A stretch of 5,595 nucleotides of DNA, from the NCBI GenBank assembly GCA_022574065.1, contig JACZST010000136.1, forward strand, positions 1 through 5,595, given 5' to 3'. The notes under the pieces were generated by a model. It was not told the origin of the DNA and ran no database searches. It was given only the letters and a program-made list of their open reading frames with translations. Source of the stretch: Acidobacteriota bacterium. GTDB lineage: Bacteria; Actinomycetota; Acidimicrobiia; Spongiisociales; UBA5794. A program made the translations under genes and the position numbers. Positions 1 to 5,595 of the stretch are shown piece after piece (the stretch's first letter is position 1; every line of letters begins with the position of its first letter).

Positions 1-129
1 GAGGCTAGGTCAATCGCACGGGCGATCCGTGAATCTGGCGCGGATCTGCTTTTCTTGGGATTCCCGTCACCCCGCAAGGAGAAATGGCTCGACGGCTACT
101 TCGATGAGAGTGGAGCGCGGAACAGTTGA
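1..129 (+). CDS. WecG/TagA/CpsF-family glycosyltransferase, C-terminal fragment with early stop
   Basis: Frame 1 is open from the window edge to TGA at 127-129 and encodes 42 residues. The segment GADLLFLGFPSPRKEKWL (residues 13-30) matches the conserved block of WecG/TagA/CpsF transferases, usually seen as a hydrophobic strand, a Gly-x-Pro step and K/R-x-E-x-W. Known members transfer N-acetylmannosamine-type or other sugars onto undecaprenyl-diphosphate-linked acceptors at the inner face of the membrane, in surface-polymer assembly. Family proteins usually continue some 50-70 residues beyond this motif, through a glycine-rich loop and a basic Trp/Arg-rich tail. Here only 12 residues follow the Trp-Leu, so the gene looks truncated or decayed at its 3' end. 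Frame 1 downstream of the TGA stays open to TAG at 292-294 but does not resemble the missing tail. The 5' part lies outside the window. The family call is fairly secure; the exact substrate is unknown. Confidence 0.72.
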   Translation, partial: EARSIARAIRESGADLLFLGFPSPRKEKWLDGYFDESGARNS

Positions 130-406
130 CGGAGGCTGAGGAGACTGAGATTTGACACCGGTATCAAGCTGGCGCGGTCTGCCCTCCGAAACGCCCTGCT
201 ACATGCCCTGGCCAGCGCTGCTTCGGGCCCTAGGCGCCCTGATCGGCCACAACCTGATGACCACGCTGTCGACTTGTCTCCAAGAAGGGCGTAGATGTGG
301 GGCAGTGCAGGTGTTCAGTCGCCCCTAGTCAGGGCATCGTTGCCGTGATCTCGTCATGGACGTCTGCCACTCGATCTGGCACGGTTGGCCAAGAGGCCCA
401 GGCCAC
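130..406. other. Gap with no recognisable gene
   Basis: About 280 bases separate the transferase fragment from the chosen start of the membrane protein. I see no gene, RNA or strong terminator here. A TTGACA hexamer lies at 152-157, but no acceptable -10 sequence sits 16-18 bases downstream. A weak hairpin (CCCT/AGGG, 4 bp) lies near 317-328. The gap is long enough to hold a promoter for the downstream genes, but none can be pointed to with confidence. Confidence 0.5.
391..396 (+). promoter_or_regulatory. Ribosome binding site supporting the ATG at 407
   Basis: AAGAGG ends 10 bases before the ATG at 407 and is the best Shine-Dalgarno-like sequence near the 5' end of the membrane protein gene. 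The earlier in-frame ATG at 356 has no purine-rich tract in front of it. This site, together with a typical signal peptide beginning at 407, decides the start. Confidence 0.55.
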
Positions 407-505
407 ATGAATCTGAAAGTGCGACGCGTGCGTGGCGTAGTGAGACTCACATTCTCCGTACTCCTCTTCGGAGCGCTGCTCGTCTCGTTCACCCCTGTGC
501 ATGCG
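407..505 (+). other. Predicted Sec signal peptide of the membrane protein
   Basis: The first 33 residues from the ATG at 407 form a classic signal sequence. It has a basic n-region (K4, R6, R7, R9, R13), a hydrophobic core of about residues 14-28 and a V-H-A motif at 31-33 suited to signal peptidase I cleavage. The following sequence is polar and beta-rich, which places the next ~190 residues outside the cytoplasm. The core could instead act as an uncleaved anchor. Confidence 0.6.
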
Positions 506-2989
506 GTTGGGTTCCAGGTGAAAGACCAGCCACCGATCCTGCTCGATGCGGTCCCGGGGCCAACGGGTCCGCCCCAGTCGATGACTATTCGGGTGGAGCT
601 CACCGCTGATGGTTCCGTCATTTTCACTGGTCCGCGAAACATCCCCGCAGCGACGCTCCTCGCTGGCGCAAGCTCGGACGGCTTCGACGTATCAGCAGCT
701 GATCCGAGCCGGCTGTCTGCCAACGAATCAGGCTCATGGATCGTCATGAGCGGTTCGTACTCGTCAGTCGGCCTTCGTTTCGTAACGGGCCCACAAGCGG
801 GGGAGGTAGCGATCAGCGTCAATGACGGACCTGTCACCACACTGTTGCTTGAGAGCGAGATCGTGACCGAACGGGCGGTCGCGATCAACGCGTCGTCCTA
901 CGATGTCGCTGCCACTCGATTTATGTGGCAGCAGCAGCGGATCCGATTCGCATCGCCCGTATCGGGTGTCGAGCTTGCCACACTTGGCCAGTTGGCTGTC
1001 GACCACTCAGTGCTCGTCGACGACAGCGGTCAGCAGATCGGGGTAGTAATCGAAAGAGGAGCCGTGGTTCGAGCCCTGCTTGGCGCAATCTCGCGTTTCC
1101 TTCCCCTCCTCGCTTTTGCGGTAGCGATCCTTGTGGGCTCGGCCATCATCGGACGCGGCGCAGAACGTATCTTGATCCGGTGGGCAGATGCGCCGATCGA
1201 TTGGTTGACGGCAACGATCCTCGGTCTGTCGGTGGCTCTCTTGGCTGTCGGCACCTTGAATTACGTGCTGTCAGTGCGACAAGCGTCCCTACTTTTGTCG
1301 CCGATGTTGCTCGCGTCGATTCATCCAGCACGGCGGGCTTTCCAGCGACGCCGACCTTCATGGCCACAGCCGACGCGGCTTATGGCGCTGGGCATGGCGC
1401 TGACGGCAGTCATCGCTTACCCATTGATCTTGTCGGGGGGATTCAGCGTCGGGTTCCTCCAGACCGACGTTGTCGACACATTTCGACTGGCGCAGGTCTT
1501 CTGGAACAACAGCGCCTTTGACGCGAACCTCGACTTCGGCAACGGTTTCAGACTTCTGGACCAAAGCGCGCGTGCGCTGGTAGCTGGGTGGAGCGCGACG
1601 CCGAATGCCGCGGTAGTGATCTATCGGCTTGTCTTCTTGGCGCTTCTGATACCGGTCTCATGGCGGCTAAGCACATCGGCAGGGGTGCAAGGTTGGCGAC
1701 GCGATGCCGTCGTGTCCCTGACTGTTGCGAGCGGTGCGATCGTTTCGCTATTCGCCGAGGGCTACATGTCACGAACCTTTTTCGCGTGGTTCCTTCTGCT
1801 GGGCGCAGGTGTGCTTGGACGGGCCGTCACGGCGCCCTCAGTCAATCGACTCGAGCTCGCGTGCGGAGGTTTGGTCTTGGCGGTGGCTGCCGCAGTCGTT
1901 CCCCCCTTCATGATGCTGCTCCCGGTGGTTGGCTTGATGCTGGTGGTGAGGTCGGGCTGGCCGCGGTCAGGTCTCCAGCCGGTCACGAAGCTGCTATCGC
2001 CCTTTGTGGTCGCTTGGAGCGTGGGTGCGCTTCCGAACTTCATCTGGCTCCGGAATGCTGGCGAGGCTCAGCGTTACATCGAGGCGTTGAATGCGATCGG
2101 CCGCGACATTGTAGTGCCATTCTACGCGGAGCCGACGTTCCCCGCTGCATTGATCGGTCTTGTGCCTTTTCACTCCAACAGGCAGCACTGGATGGGTGAG
2201 GCGAGTGTGGGGGTCGCCCCGGGCCTCGCCCGATCGTTCTCCGATTGGTTTCTGGGGACGAATGTGGCGCTCGGATTTCTTGCCCTCGTAGGGGTGGCGG
2301 CCGTGTGGACAGCGGTTGCCCAGGTACGTCGTGCGAAACAGCCTGACGAACGCGCCCTAGCGGTGCTATGGATCGGGTCTGTCGGGGCGATCATTGGCGG
2401 TGGGCTGTTGCTGTGGGTCCTTTTCTGGTCCTCGCAGAGCTACTTCGTTCTGATGTGGTTTTGGACGCTCGCCCCACTTGGTGTGGCCGCATTGGCGCTC
2501 GGGTTTGCCCGAGGGGCCGTCACCACCAAGATGGCTGGCCGGACGTTTTCTGTCGTACTCGGGCTGCTGCTGGTTACGAATCTGTCGGCCTCCCTGCTCG
2601 AGACTTCGCGGTGGTTCGAGTCGCCTCGCGGGTCAACCGCCGACCGGACTCATCTCGACATCGTTCACGAGGTTGAGGCATTCACTCAATATCTGGTTTC
2701 CGATACAGGTTCAATCGGCCCGCACATGGTTGCTGGGCCGCCATCTGACCTGACAGGAACTGATGACGATCGGGTCCTCGGGAACCTGCTTGACATACTC
2801 CTTGTCGCTGACGGTTCTGCGTGCATCGATTGTGCCTACGACCCGGATGTGAAATTCCTTCACCTTGCGCCAGTGCCGCGGAATGAGGTTGTCTCGGTTA
2901 TCGTCGGGGGCGGCGAGTGTGAGACAGAGGAGATGTACCGGGCGGCTCGATTTGTCATGTGTACCGCTGCGCCAGACGGCCCCGACTAG
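407..2989 (+). CDS. Large polytopic membrane protein with extracytoplasmic N-terminal domain, family unknown
   Basis: This encodes 860 residues from ATG 407; the reading frame opens 17 codons earlier at ATG 356, but 407 has the ribosome site and the signal peptide. Reading by eye, the order is: signal peptide (1-33); a soluble, beta-rich extracytoplasmic domain (about 35-225); about 12-14 hydrophobic helices between 229 and 730, for example 229-249, 266-286, 326-345, 402-420, 457-474, 485-515, 618-640, 650-672, 678-700 and 712-730; and a soluble C-terminal tail (about 735-860). The tail has C806-x-x-C809 plus C838 and C852. A long polar loop (about 350-398) between helices contains several acidic residues (D354, D357, D372, D376). 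The layout is reminiscent of GT-C-type lipid-linked-sugar transferases or polysaccharide polymerases/transporters, but I recognise no diagnostic motif and assign no function. The gene is followed after 51 bases by a methyltransferase and then a GT2 glycosyltransferase on the same strand, so a role in surface glycan assembly is inferred from context. Confidence 0.85.
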   Translation: MNLKVRRVRGVVRLTFSVLLFGALLVSFTPVHAVGFQVKDQPPILLDAVPGPTGPPQSMTIRVELTADGSVIFTGPRNIPAATLLAGASSDGFDVSAADPSRLSANESGSWIVMSGSYSSVGLRFVTGPQAGEVAISVNDGPVTTLLLESEIVTERAVAINASSYDVAATRFMWQQQRIRFASPVSGVELATLGQLAVDHSVLVDDSGQQIGVVIERGAVVRALLGAISRFLPLLAFAVAILVGSAIIGRGAERILIRWADAPIDWLTATILGLSVALLAVGTLNYVLSVRQASLLLSPMLLASIHPARRAFQRRRPSWPQPTRLMALGMALTAVIAYPLILSGGFSVGFLQTDVVDTFRLAQVFWNNSAFDANLDFGNGFRLLDQSARALVAGWSATPNAAVVIYRLVFLALLIPVSWRLSTSAGVQGWRRDAVVSLTVASGAIVSLFAEGYMSRTFFAWFLLLGAGVLGRAVTAPSVNRLELACGGLVLAVAAAVVPPFMMLLPVVGLMLVVRSGWPRSGLQPVTKLLSPFVVAWSVGALPNFIWLRNAGEAQRYIEALNAIGRDIVVPFYAEPTFPAALIGLVPFHSNRQHWMGEASVGVAPGLARSFSDWFLGTNVALGFLALVGVAAVWTAVAQVRRAKQPDERALAVLWIGSVGAIIGGGLLLWVLFWSSQSYFVLMWFWTLAPLGVAALALGFARGAVTTKMAGRTFSVVLGLLLVTNLSASLLETSRWFESPRGSTADRTHLDIVHEVEAFTQYLVSDTGSIGPHMVAGPPSDLTGTDDDRVLGNLLDILLVADGSACIDCAYDPDVKFLHLAPVPRNEVVSVIVGGGECETEEMYRAARFVMCTAAPDGPD

Positions 2990-3040
2990 GCCACAATTGG
3001 TGGTTCCGCGTTTCAACTCGATGTAAACCCAGTTCCCACA

Positions 3041-3841
3041 TTGGCGCGCAGTCTCCAATGGGTCATACTGGTAGACTTGGATCTCGTCGAACGGCAAAAC
3101 ACGTATGGCCTCCGCCACCCCTGGGAGACAGCGAGGGCTGGCTTCATTGTGCGGCTGCTGCGCCAGATGCGCCTGCTCTCGGGCGGCAGCCGGTGGCTCG
3201 ATGTCGGATCGGGGGACGCCTGGCTAGCCCACCAGGTCCTGGCTCATGCGGGCGCCGCGGCCTCGGCTGAGTGCTGGGATGTCAACTACAGCGACGACGA
3301 CATCGCAATGTTGGAAGCGGCGGAGGATGTAGCCCCCAACATCGGATTCGGTGCCGAGCGTCCGAATGGTTCCTTCGATCGCATCTTGATGCTCGACGTG
3401 ATCGAGCATGTGGAGGACGACGTGGGATTCGTCAGCTCTATCGTCCAGGACCTTCTCGCTCCAGACGGCTTCGCGATCGTGACCGTCCCTGCCTACCAGG
3501 CGCTCTTCGGCGATCACGACCGCGCTCTGCATCACTTTCGCCGCTACTCGCCGACTGCGTGTCGAGGGGTCCTCGAGGAGTCCGGCCTCACAGTGCTCGC
3601 CGAGGGGGGTTTGTTCCACTCCCTGCTGGTGCTACGCGCGGCTGGTCTTGTCGTCGACCGGGTTCGACGATCGAAGCAAGCATCGGTTGGCGTCGGCGGT
3701 TGGAGCGGCGGTCCATTTCTGACGCGCGCGATGGACTGCTTCTTGAGCACCGAGGCCCGAGTTTCCCTAGCGATGGGTCGGCGCGGGTGGGTCGTGCCCG
3801 GCCTCAGCTACTGGGCCGTGTGCAGCAGGCACGGGTCTTGA
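3041..3841 (+). CDS. Class I SAM-dependent methyltransferase
   Basis: This encodes 266 residues from TTG 3041. It has the Rossmann-type methyltransferase motifs in order: SAM-binding motif I LDVGSGDAW (53-61); an acidic residue at the end of strand 2 in CWD (D80), expected to contact the ribose; FDRILMLDVIEHVEDD (112-127, motif IV region); and LLAPDGFAIVTVPAY (138-152). These are followed by HD-x4-HHFRRY (159-169), a signature often seen in methyltransferases of glycan and lipid clusters. The protein would transfer a methyl group from SAM in the cytoplasm; the acceptor is unknown, with a sugar, polyprenol or lipid plausible from the neighbours. The start is uncertain. There is no in-frame ATG or GTG after the upstream stop, no clear ribosome site, and TTG 3077 (beginning MDLVERQ) is an equally good or better alternative. 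The gene overlaps the downstream glycosyltransferase by four bases, indicating translational coupling. Confidence 0.88.
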   Translation: MARSLQWVILVDLDLVERQNTYGLRHPWETARAGFIVRLLRQMRLLSGGSRWLDVGSGDAWLAHQVLAHAGAAASAECWDVNYSDDDIAMLEAAEDVAPNIGFGAERPNGSFDRILMLDVIEHVEDDVGFVSSIVQDLLAPDGFAIVTVPAYQALFGDHDRALHHFRRYSPTACRGVLEESGLTVLAEGGLFHSLLVLRAAGLVVDRVRRSKQASVGVGGWSGGPFLTRAMDCFLSTEARVSLAMGRRGWVVPGLSYWAVCSRHGS

Positions 3842-4584
3842 CCGACGCTGAGCTCGGCACCGTTGTTGTCCCTTGCTACAACGAGGAACGACGTATCGAC
3901 CCAGCGGGATTCGGGGAACTGATTGAGGGTGGGCTCGATGTGCTGTTCGTCGATGACGGTTCCACCGACGACACGGTGGGCGTCCTGAACTCGATCTGCG
4001 GATCCAATCCGGGGGCTGCGCTGCTAGAGCTTGAGCACAATCGGGGTAAGGGCGAAGCGGTCCGGGAGGGGTTGCGCGAGGCCCTTCGCCAGGGCGCGCC
4101 GATGGTGGGTTATCTCGACGCAGATCTCTCGACCCCGTCGCGCGAGTATCTGGTCTTGGCGAAGACACTGCACGACCGGGCCGACATCGAGGCTTGCCTC
4201 GGAGCCCGGGTCGCGTTGCTCGGACGCGAGATTCACCGCCGACCCTTGCGCCATTACGCCGGTCGGCTCTTTGCCACAGCTGCGTCGTTAGCGATTGGGG
4301 TCCGGGTGTATGACACCCAATGCGGGGCAAAGGTGTTCCGAAGTTCGGCAGCACTTGAGGCAGCGCTGAGCAAACCATTCAGGTCCCGTTGGGCCTTTGA
4401 TGTAGAGCTACTCCAGCGCCTGATCAAGCAGGGTGGCGCTGCGGGAGGGCCCTATCTCGCCCGTGAAGTGCCGCTCGAGTCGTGGAGCGATATCGACGGT
4501 TCGAAGCTCGGTCTGCGCGCCATGGCGCGAGCAGGCCTCGATCTCGGAAGAATCTGGATCACCCGATGGACCAGGGCCTGCTAG
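3838..4584 (+). CDS. GT2-family glycosyltransferase, ALG5 / polyprenyl-phosphate hexose synthase-like
   Basis: This encodes 248 residues from TTG 3838, whose last two bases are the first two of the TGA ending the methyltransferase (TTGA overlap). GTG at 3820 is an alternative start. GT-A motifs are all present: VVVPCYNEE (9-17); VDDGSTDDT (38-46, nucleotide binding); NRGKGEAV (68-75); and the metal-binding DxD in YLDADLSTP (92-100). The acceptor-side part has GAR (122-124), a basic stretch (129-138), YDTQCGAKVFR (158-168) and RWAFDVELL (184-192). The DTQCG-K-FR and FDVELL blocks are typical of the dolichyl-phosphate glucosyltransferase (ALG5) subgroup, whose members move a hexose from a nucleotide sugar onto a polyprenyl phosphate at the cytoplasmic face. 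No C-terminal membrane helices are present, only a short amphipathic tail. The enzyme could supply a lipid-linked sugar donor to the upstream membrane protein (inference). The TAG stop lies at the edge of an IS630 remnant, so the last residues may have been changed by insertion, although the length is near normal for the group. Confidence 0.9.
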   Translation: MTDAELGTVVVPCYNEERRIDPAGFGELIEGGLDVLFVDDGSTDDTVGVLNSICGSNPGAALLELEHNRGKGEAVREGLREALRQGAPMVGYLDADLSTPSREYLVLAKTLHDRADIEACLGARVALLGREIHRRPLRHYAGRLFATAASLAIGVRVYDTQCGAKVFRSSAALEAALSKPFRSRWAFDVELLQRLIKQGGAAGGPYLAREVPLESWSDIDGSKLGLRAMARAGLDLGRIWITRWTRAC

Positions 4585-4600
4585 TGTCCTGTCCGGTTGA
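4583..4600. repeat. Putative outer terminal end of the IS630 remnant
   Basis: The sequence beginning AGTGTCCTGTCCGG directly follows a T and shares its first A with the stop codon of the GT2 gene. It lies about 10-25 bases beyond the transposase stop (TAA, minus strand, 4612-4610), which is where an IS630-family end is expected. These elements insert at TA, and a TA is present at 4582-4583. The matching inverted repeat at the other end is absent because that side of the element is lost, so this call cannot be confirmed within the window. Confidence 0.4.
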
Positions 4601-4609
4601 AAGACTGCA

Positions 4610-5105
4610 TTATTGGTTGATGTGGGTTGTTTGGAGGGTCACGCCGCAGTAGCGACTGATCGAGGCGAGGATCTCTTCACCGGTATTGTGCAACACGAAT
4701 GGTGCTGGGATGTCGTTTCATTTTTCGATCCAGTCGCCGATGTCGTCGGCTAGCTCTTTAGTCGAGCGGTGGGCGCCACGTTGCACACGTCGAGGTCTTC
4801 GGGGACTTCACGGTTGATCTTGTTGAGAAACCGGACGAACTCGTCTGTGGTGTGTGTGGCCCGCAGGTCGGTGATGACCGTCCCCCGGGCCACGTCAAGG
4901 GCGGCGAACAGGTCCAACGTCCCGTGGCGTAGGTAATTGTGGGTGGCCCGTGCTGGTGTGCCGGGCAGCATCGGCAACGTGGGGGCGGTTCGGTCCAGCG
5001 CATGGATCTGGGGTTCTCATCCACGGCGAACACCACCGCAGCTTCCGGCGTGCTCAGATGCAACCCGCCAATGTCACGAGTCTTCTCGATTACGCCTGGG
5101 TCCGG
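4610..5105 (-). pseudogene. IS630-family transposase remnant (DDE), frameshifted and internally deleted
   Basis: Pieces on the minus strand line up with IS630 transposases. Positions 5102-5013 encode DPGVIEKTRDIGG-LHLSTPEAAVVFAVDEN, in which the Asp of VDE (codon 5021-5019) is the first catalytic acid. The frame then shifts at about 5012. From 5010 it reads QIHALDRTAPTLPMLPG, THNYLRHGTLDLFAALDVA and FVRFLNKINREVPEDLDV, to about 4786. A deletion follows; the family normally has roughly 50-60 residues here, holding the second Asp (DNYATHK block) and the Glu (NQVERxF block). From 4780 the C-terminal part resumes as RGAHRSTKELADDIGDWIEK, hits TGA at 4720-4718 where Trp is usual, and continues NDIPAPFV, NTGEEILASISRYCGVTLQT to TAA at 4612-4610. 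The N-terminal helix-turn-helix part is missing. The protein would have cut and pasted DNA at TA sites; it cannot be active now. Confidence 0.82.
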
Positions 5106-5595
5106 ACACCATCAACACCCAAGCGTCCGCGTAGCGGACCATTCGGTAGGTAGCCAACCCGTTGCGACGCCGACGGGCCCGTCCAACACGGTCGCCCATC
5201 GCCTCCCAGGACTGCATGAAATGGTCATCCAGCACCGACAGGGCGATGTTCGACAGCAGCGGCAGAGGATCCCACCTTGGGGAGCGCCGGTGTTTGTGTC
5301 CCTCTTCACTGCGTCCTCGGTGAGAACGCCAGCTTTGAGGAACGCCTTGATGAGCGCAAGCACGCGTTTATCTCCAACCCGTCGACCCACCCGTCCCATC
5401 AGGGCTGGGTAGTCGATGTTGTCGAAGCACGCCTCGATATCGGCGTCCACGATCCACTCATAGGAACGGCTCGTAAACAGATGAATCTCGGCGATGGCGT
5501 CCTGGGCCGCCGTCGAGGACGGAAGCCATACGAACATGGCTGGAAATCCGCCTCGAAAATAGGCTCCAACACCGTCTTGAGGGCGGCCTGGACCA
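5101..5595 (-). pseudogene. Group II intron reverse transcriptase/maturase remnant (LtrA-like), partial
   Basis: Three minus-strand segments in different frames make one reverse transcriptase. Positions 5593-5507 encode VQAALKTVLEPIFEADF and CSYGFRPRRR, the RT-2 region. A one-base loss near 5507 shifts the frame to AQDAIAEIHLFTSRSYEWIV, then ADIEACFDNID (5444-5412, motif A with the first catalytic Asp), GRVGRRVGDKRVLALIKAFLKAG in two blocks, and GAPQGGIL (5288-5265, motif B). A second one-base loss near 5264 shifts to PLLSNIALSVLDDHFMQSW, then LATYRMVRYADAWVLMVSG, ending near 5101. Motif C, normally YADD, reads YADA (5133-5122), so a catalytic Asp is lost. Intact intron proteins of this kind support splicing and retrohoming; this copy lacks the rest of the RT, the maturase (X) domain and any DNA-binding or endonuclease end. 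Its N-terminus lies beyond the window edge. No intron RNA domain V/VI could be recognised here. Confidence 0.85.

Larger units (their letters stand above)
4583..5595 (-). mobile_element. Composite remnant: decayed IS630 element joined to a decayed group II intron
   Basis: The whole right-hand kilobase is non-functional mobile DNA read on the minus strand. Entering from the right edge, an intron-encoded reverse transcriptase is recognisable to about 5101. An IS630-type transposase is recognisable from about 5105 down to its stop at 4610, then a likely IS end. Both are interrupted by frameshifts, a deletion and a stop, and no intact + strand gene lies here. The junction joins an internal part of one gene to an internal part of the other, so it is not a clean insertion of one element into the other. 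The intron side continues past the window. Confidence 0.75.

Noticed and set aside
152..180. TTGACA as a possible -35 promoter element
   Set aside because: No TATAAT-like hexamer at the right distance; the -10 region is G+C-rich.
130..294. Open frame 1 stretch after the WecG-type stop as a separate small gene
   Set aside because: No usable start codon or ribosome site and no resemblance to a known protein.
325..888. Minus-strand open frame of 187 codons opposite the membrane protein
   Set aside because: It overlaps the real gene antisense, shows no motif, and its composition fits a high-G+C shadow.
1588..2199. Plus-strand open frame of 203 codons inside the membrane protein gene
   Set aside because: It is Arg/Cys-rich with no recognisable domain, and the main frame encodes continuous hydrophobic helices there.
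3271..3837. Long open stretch in the GT2 frame running back through the methyltransferase gene
   Set aside because: It is Arg/Ser-rich low-meaning translation typical of an alternative frame under a high-G+C gene. The methyltransferase motifs lie in the other frame, and GT2 homology begins only at the VVVPCYNEE strand.
5099..5108. TCCGGACA near the RT/IS630 junction as a second IS terminal repeat
   Set aside because: Only about seven bases match the putative end at 4583-4600, and they are explained by the RT codons for MVSG.
4939..5412. Plus-strand open frames across the mobile element remnant
   Set aside because: They run opposite to clear transposase and reverse transcriptase sequence on the minus strand and show no motif of their own.

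Overview
The window is a high-G+C bacterial fragment. Codon use is strongly G/C-ending, and the gene content (WecG/TagA/CpsF-type transferase, polytopic membrane protein, methyltransferase, GT2 glycosyltransferase) fits an actinobacterial or acidimicrobial cell-surface polysaccharide locus. That placement is inferred from style and content; no phylogenetic marker is present.

Left part (1-4584, all on the + strand). The window opens inside the C-terminal part of a WecG/TagA/CpsF-like glycosyltransferase, which stops at 127-129, soon after its signature motif and earlier than the family normally ends. After about 280 bases without a recognisable gene comes a large membrane protein of 860 residues (407-2989). 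It has a signal peptide, an extracytoplasmic beta-rich domain, about a dozen membrane helices and a soluble C-terminal tail with a CxxC pair. Its family is not recognised. It is followed by a class I SAM-dependent methyltransferase (3041-3841), which overlaps a GT-A family 2 glycosyltransferase (3838-4584) by four bases. The GT2 resembles the ALG5 / polyprenyl-phosphate hexose synthase group. A plausible joint role is that the GT2 charges a polyprenyl-phosphate carrier with a sugar and the membrane protein uses or moves that lipid-linked sugar outside the membrane. The methyltransferase would modify the glycan or its lipid carrier. This is inference from family and context.

Right part (4583-5595, - strand). 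This is a graveyard of mobile DNA holding two decayed transposition genes joined head to tail. Reading on the minus strand from the right edge, a group II intron reverse transcriptase/maturase fragment has two frameshifts, and its catalytic YADD is changed to YADA. Around 5100 it runs directly into an IS630-family transposase lacking its N-terminus. That transposase has one frameshift, an internal deletion that removes two of the three catalytic acidic residues, and one in-frame stop. The outer end of the IS630 remnant lies at the stop codon of the GT2 gene, so the TA of that TAG may be the insertion target.

No CRISPR array, rRNA or tRNA was seen. I found no convincing new defence or other system; the least explained gene is the large membrane protein.
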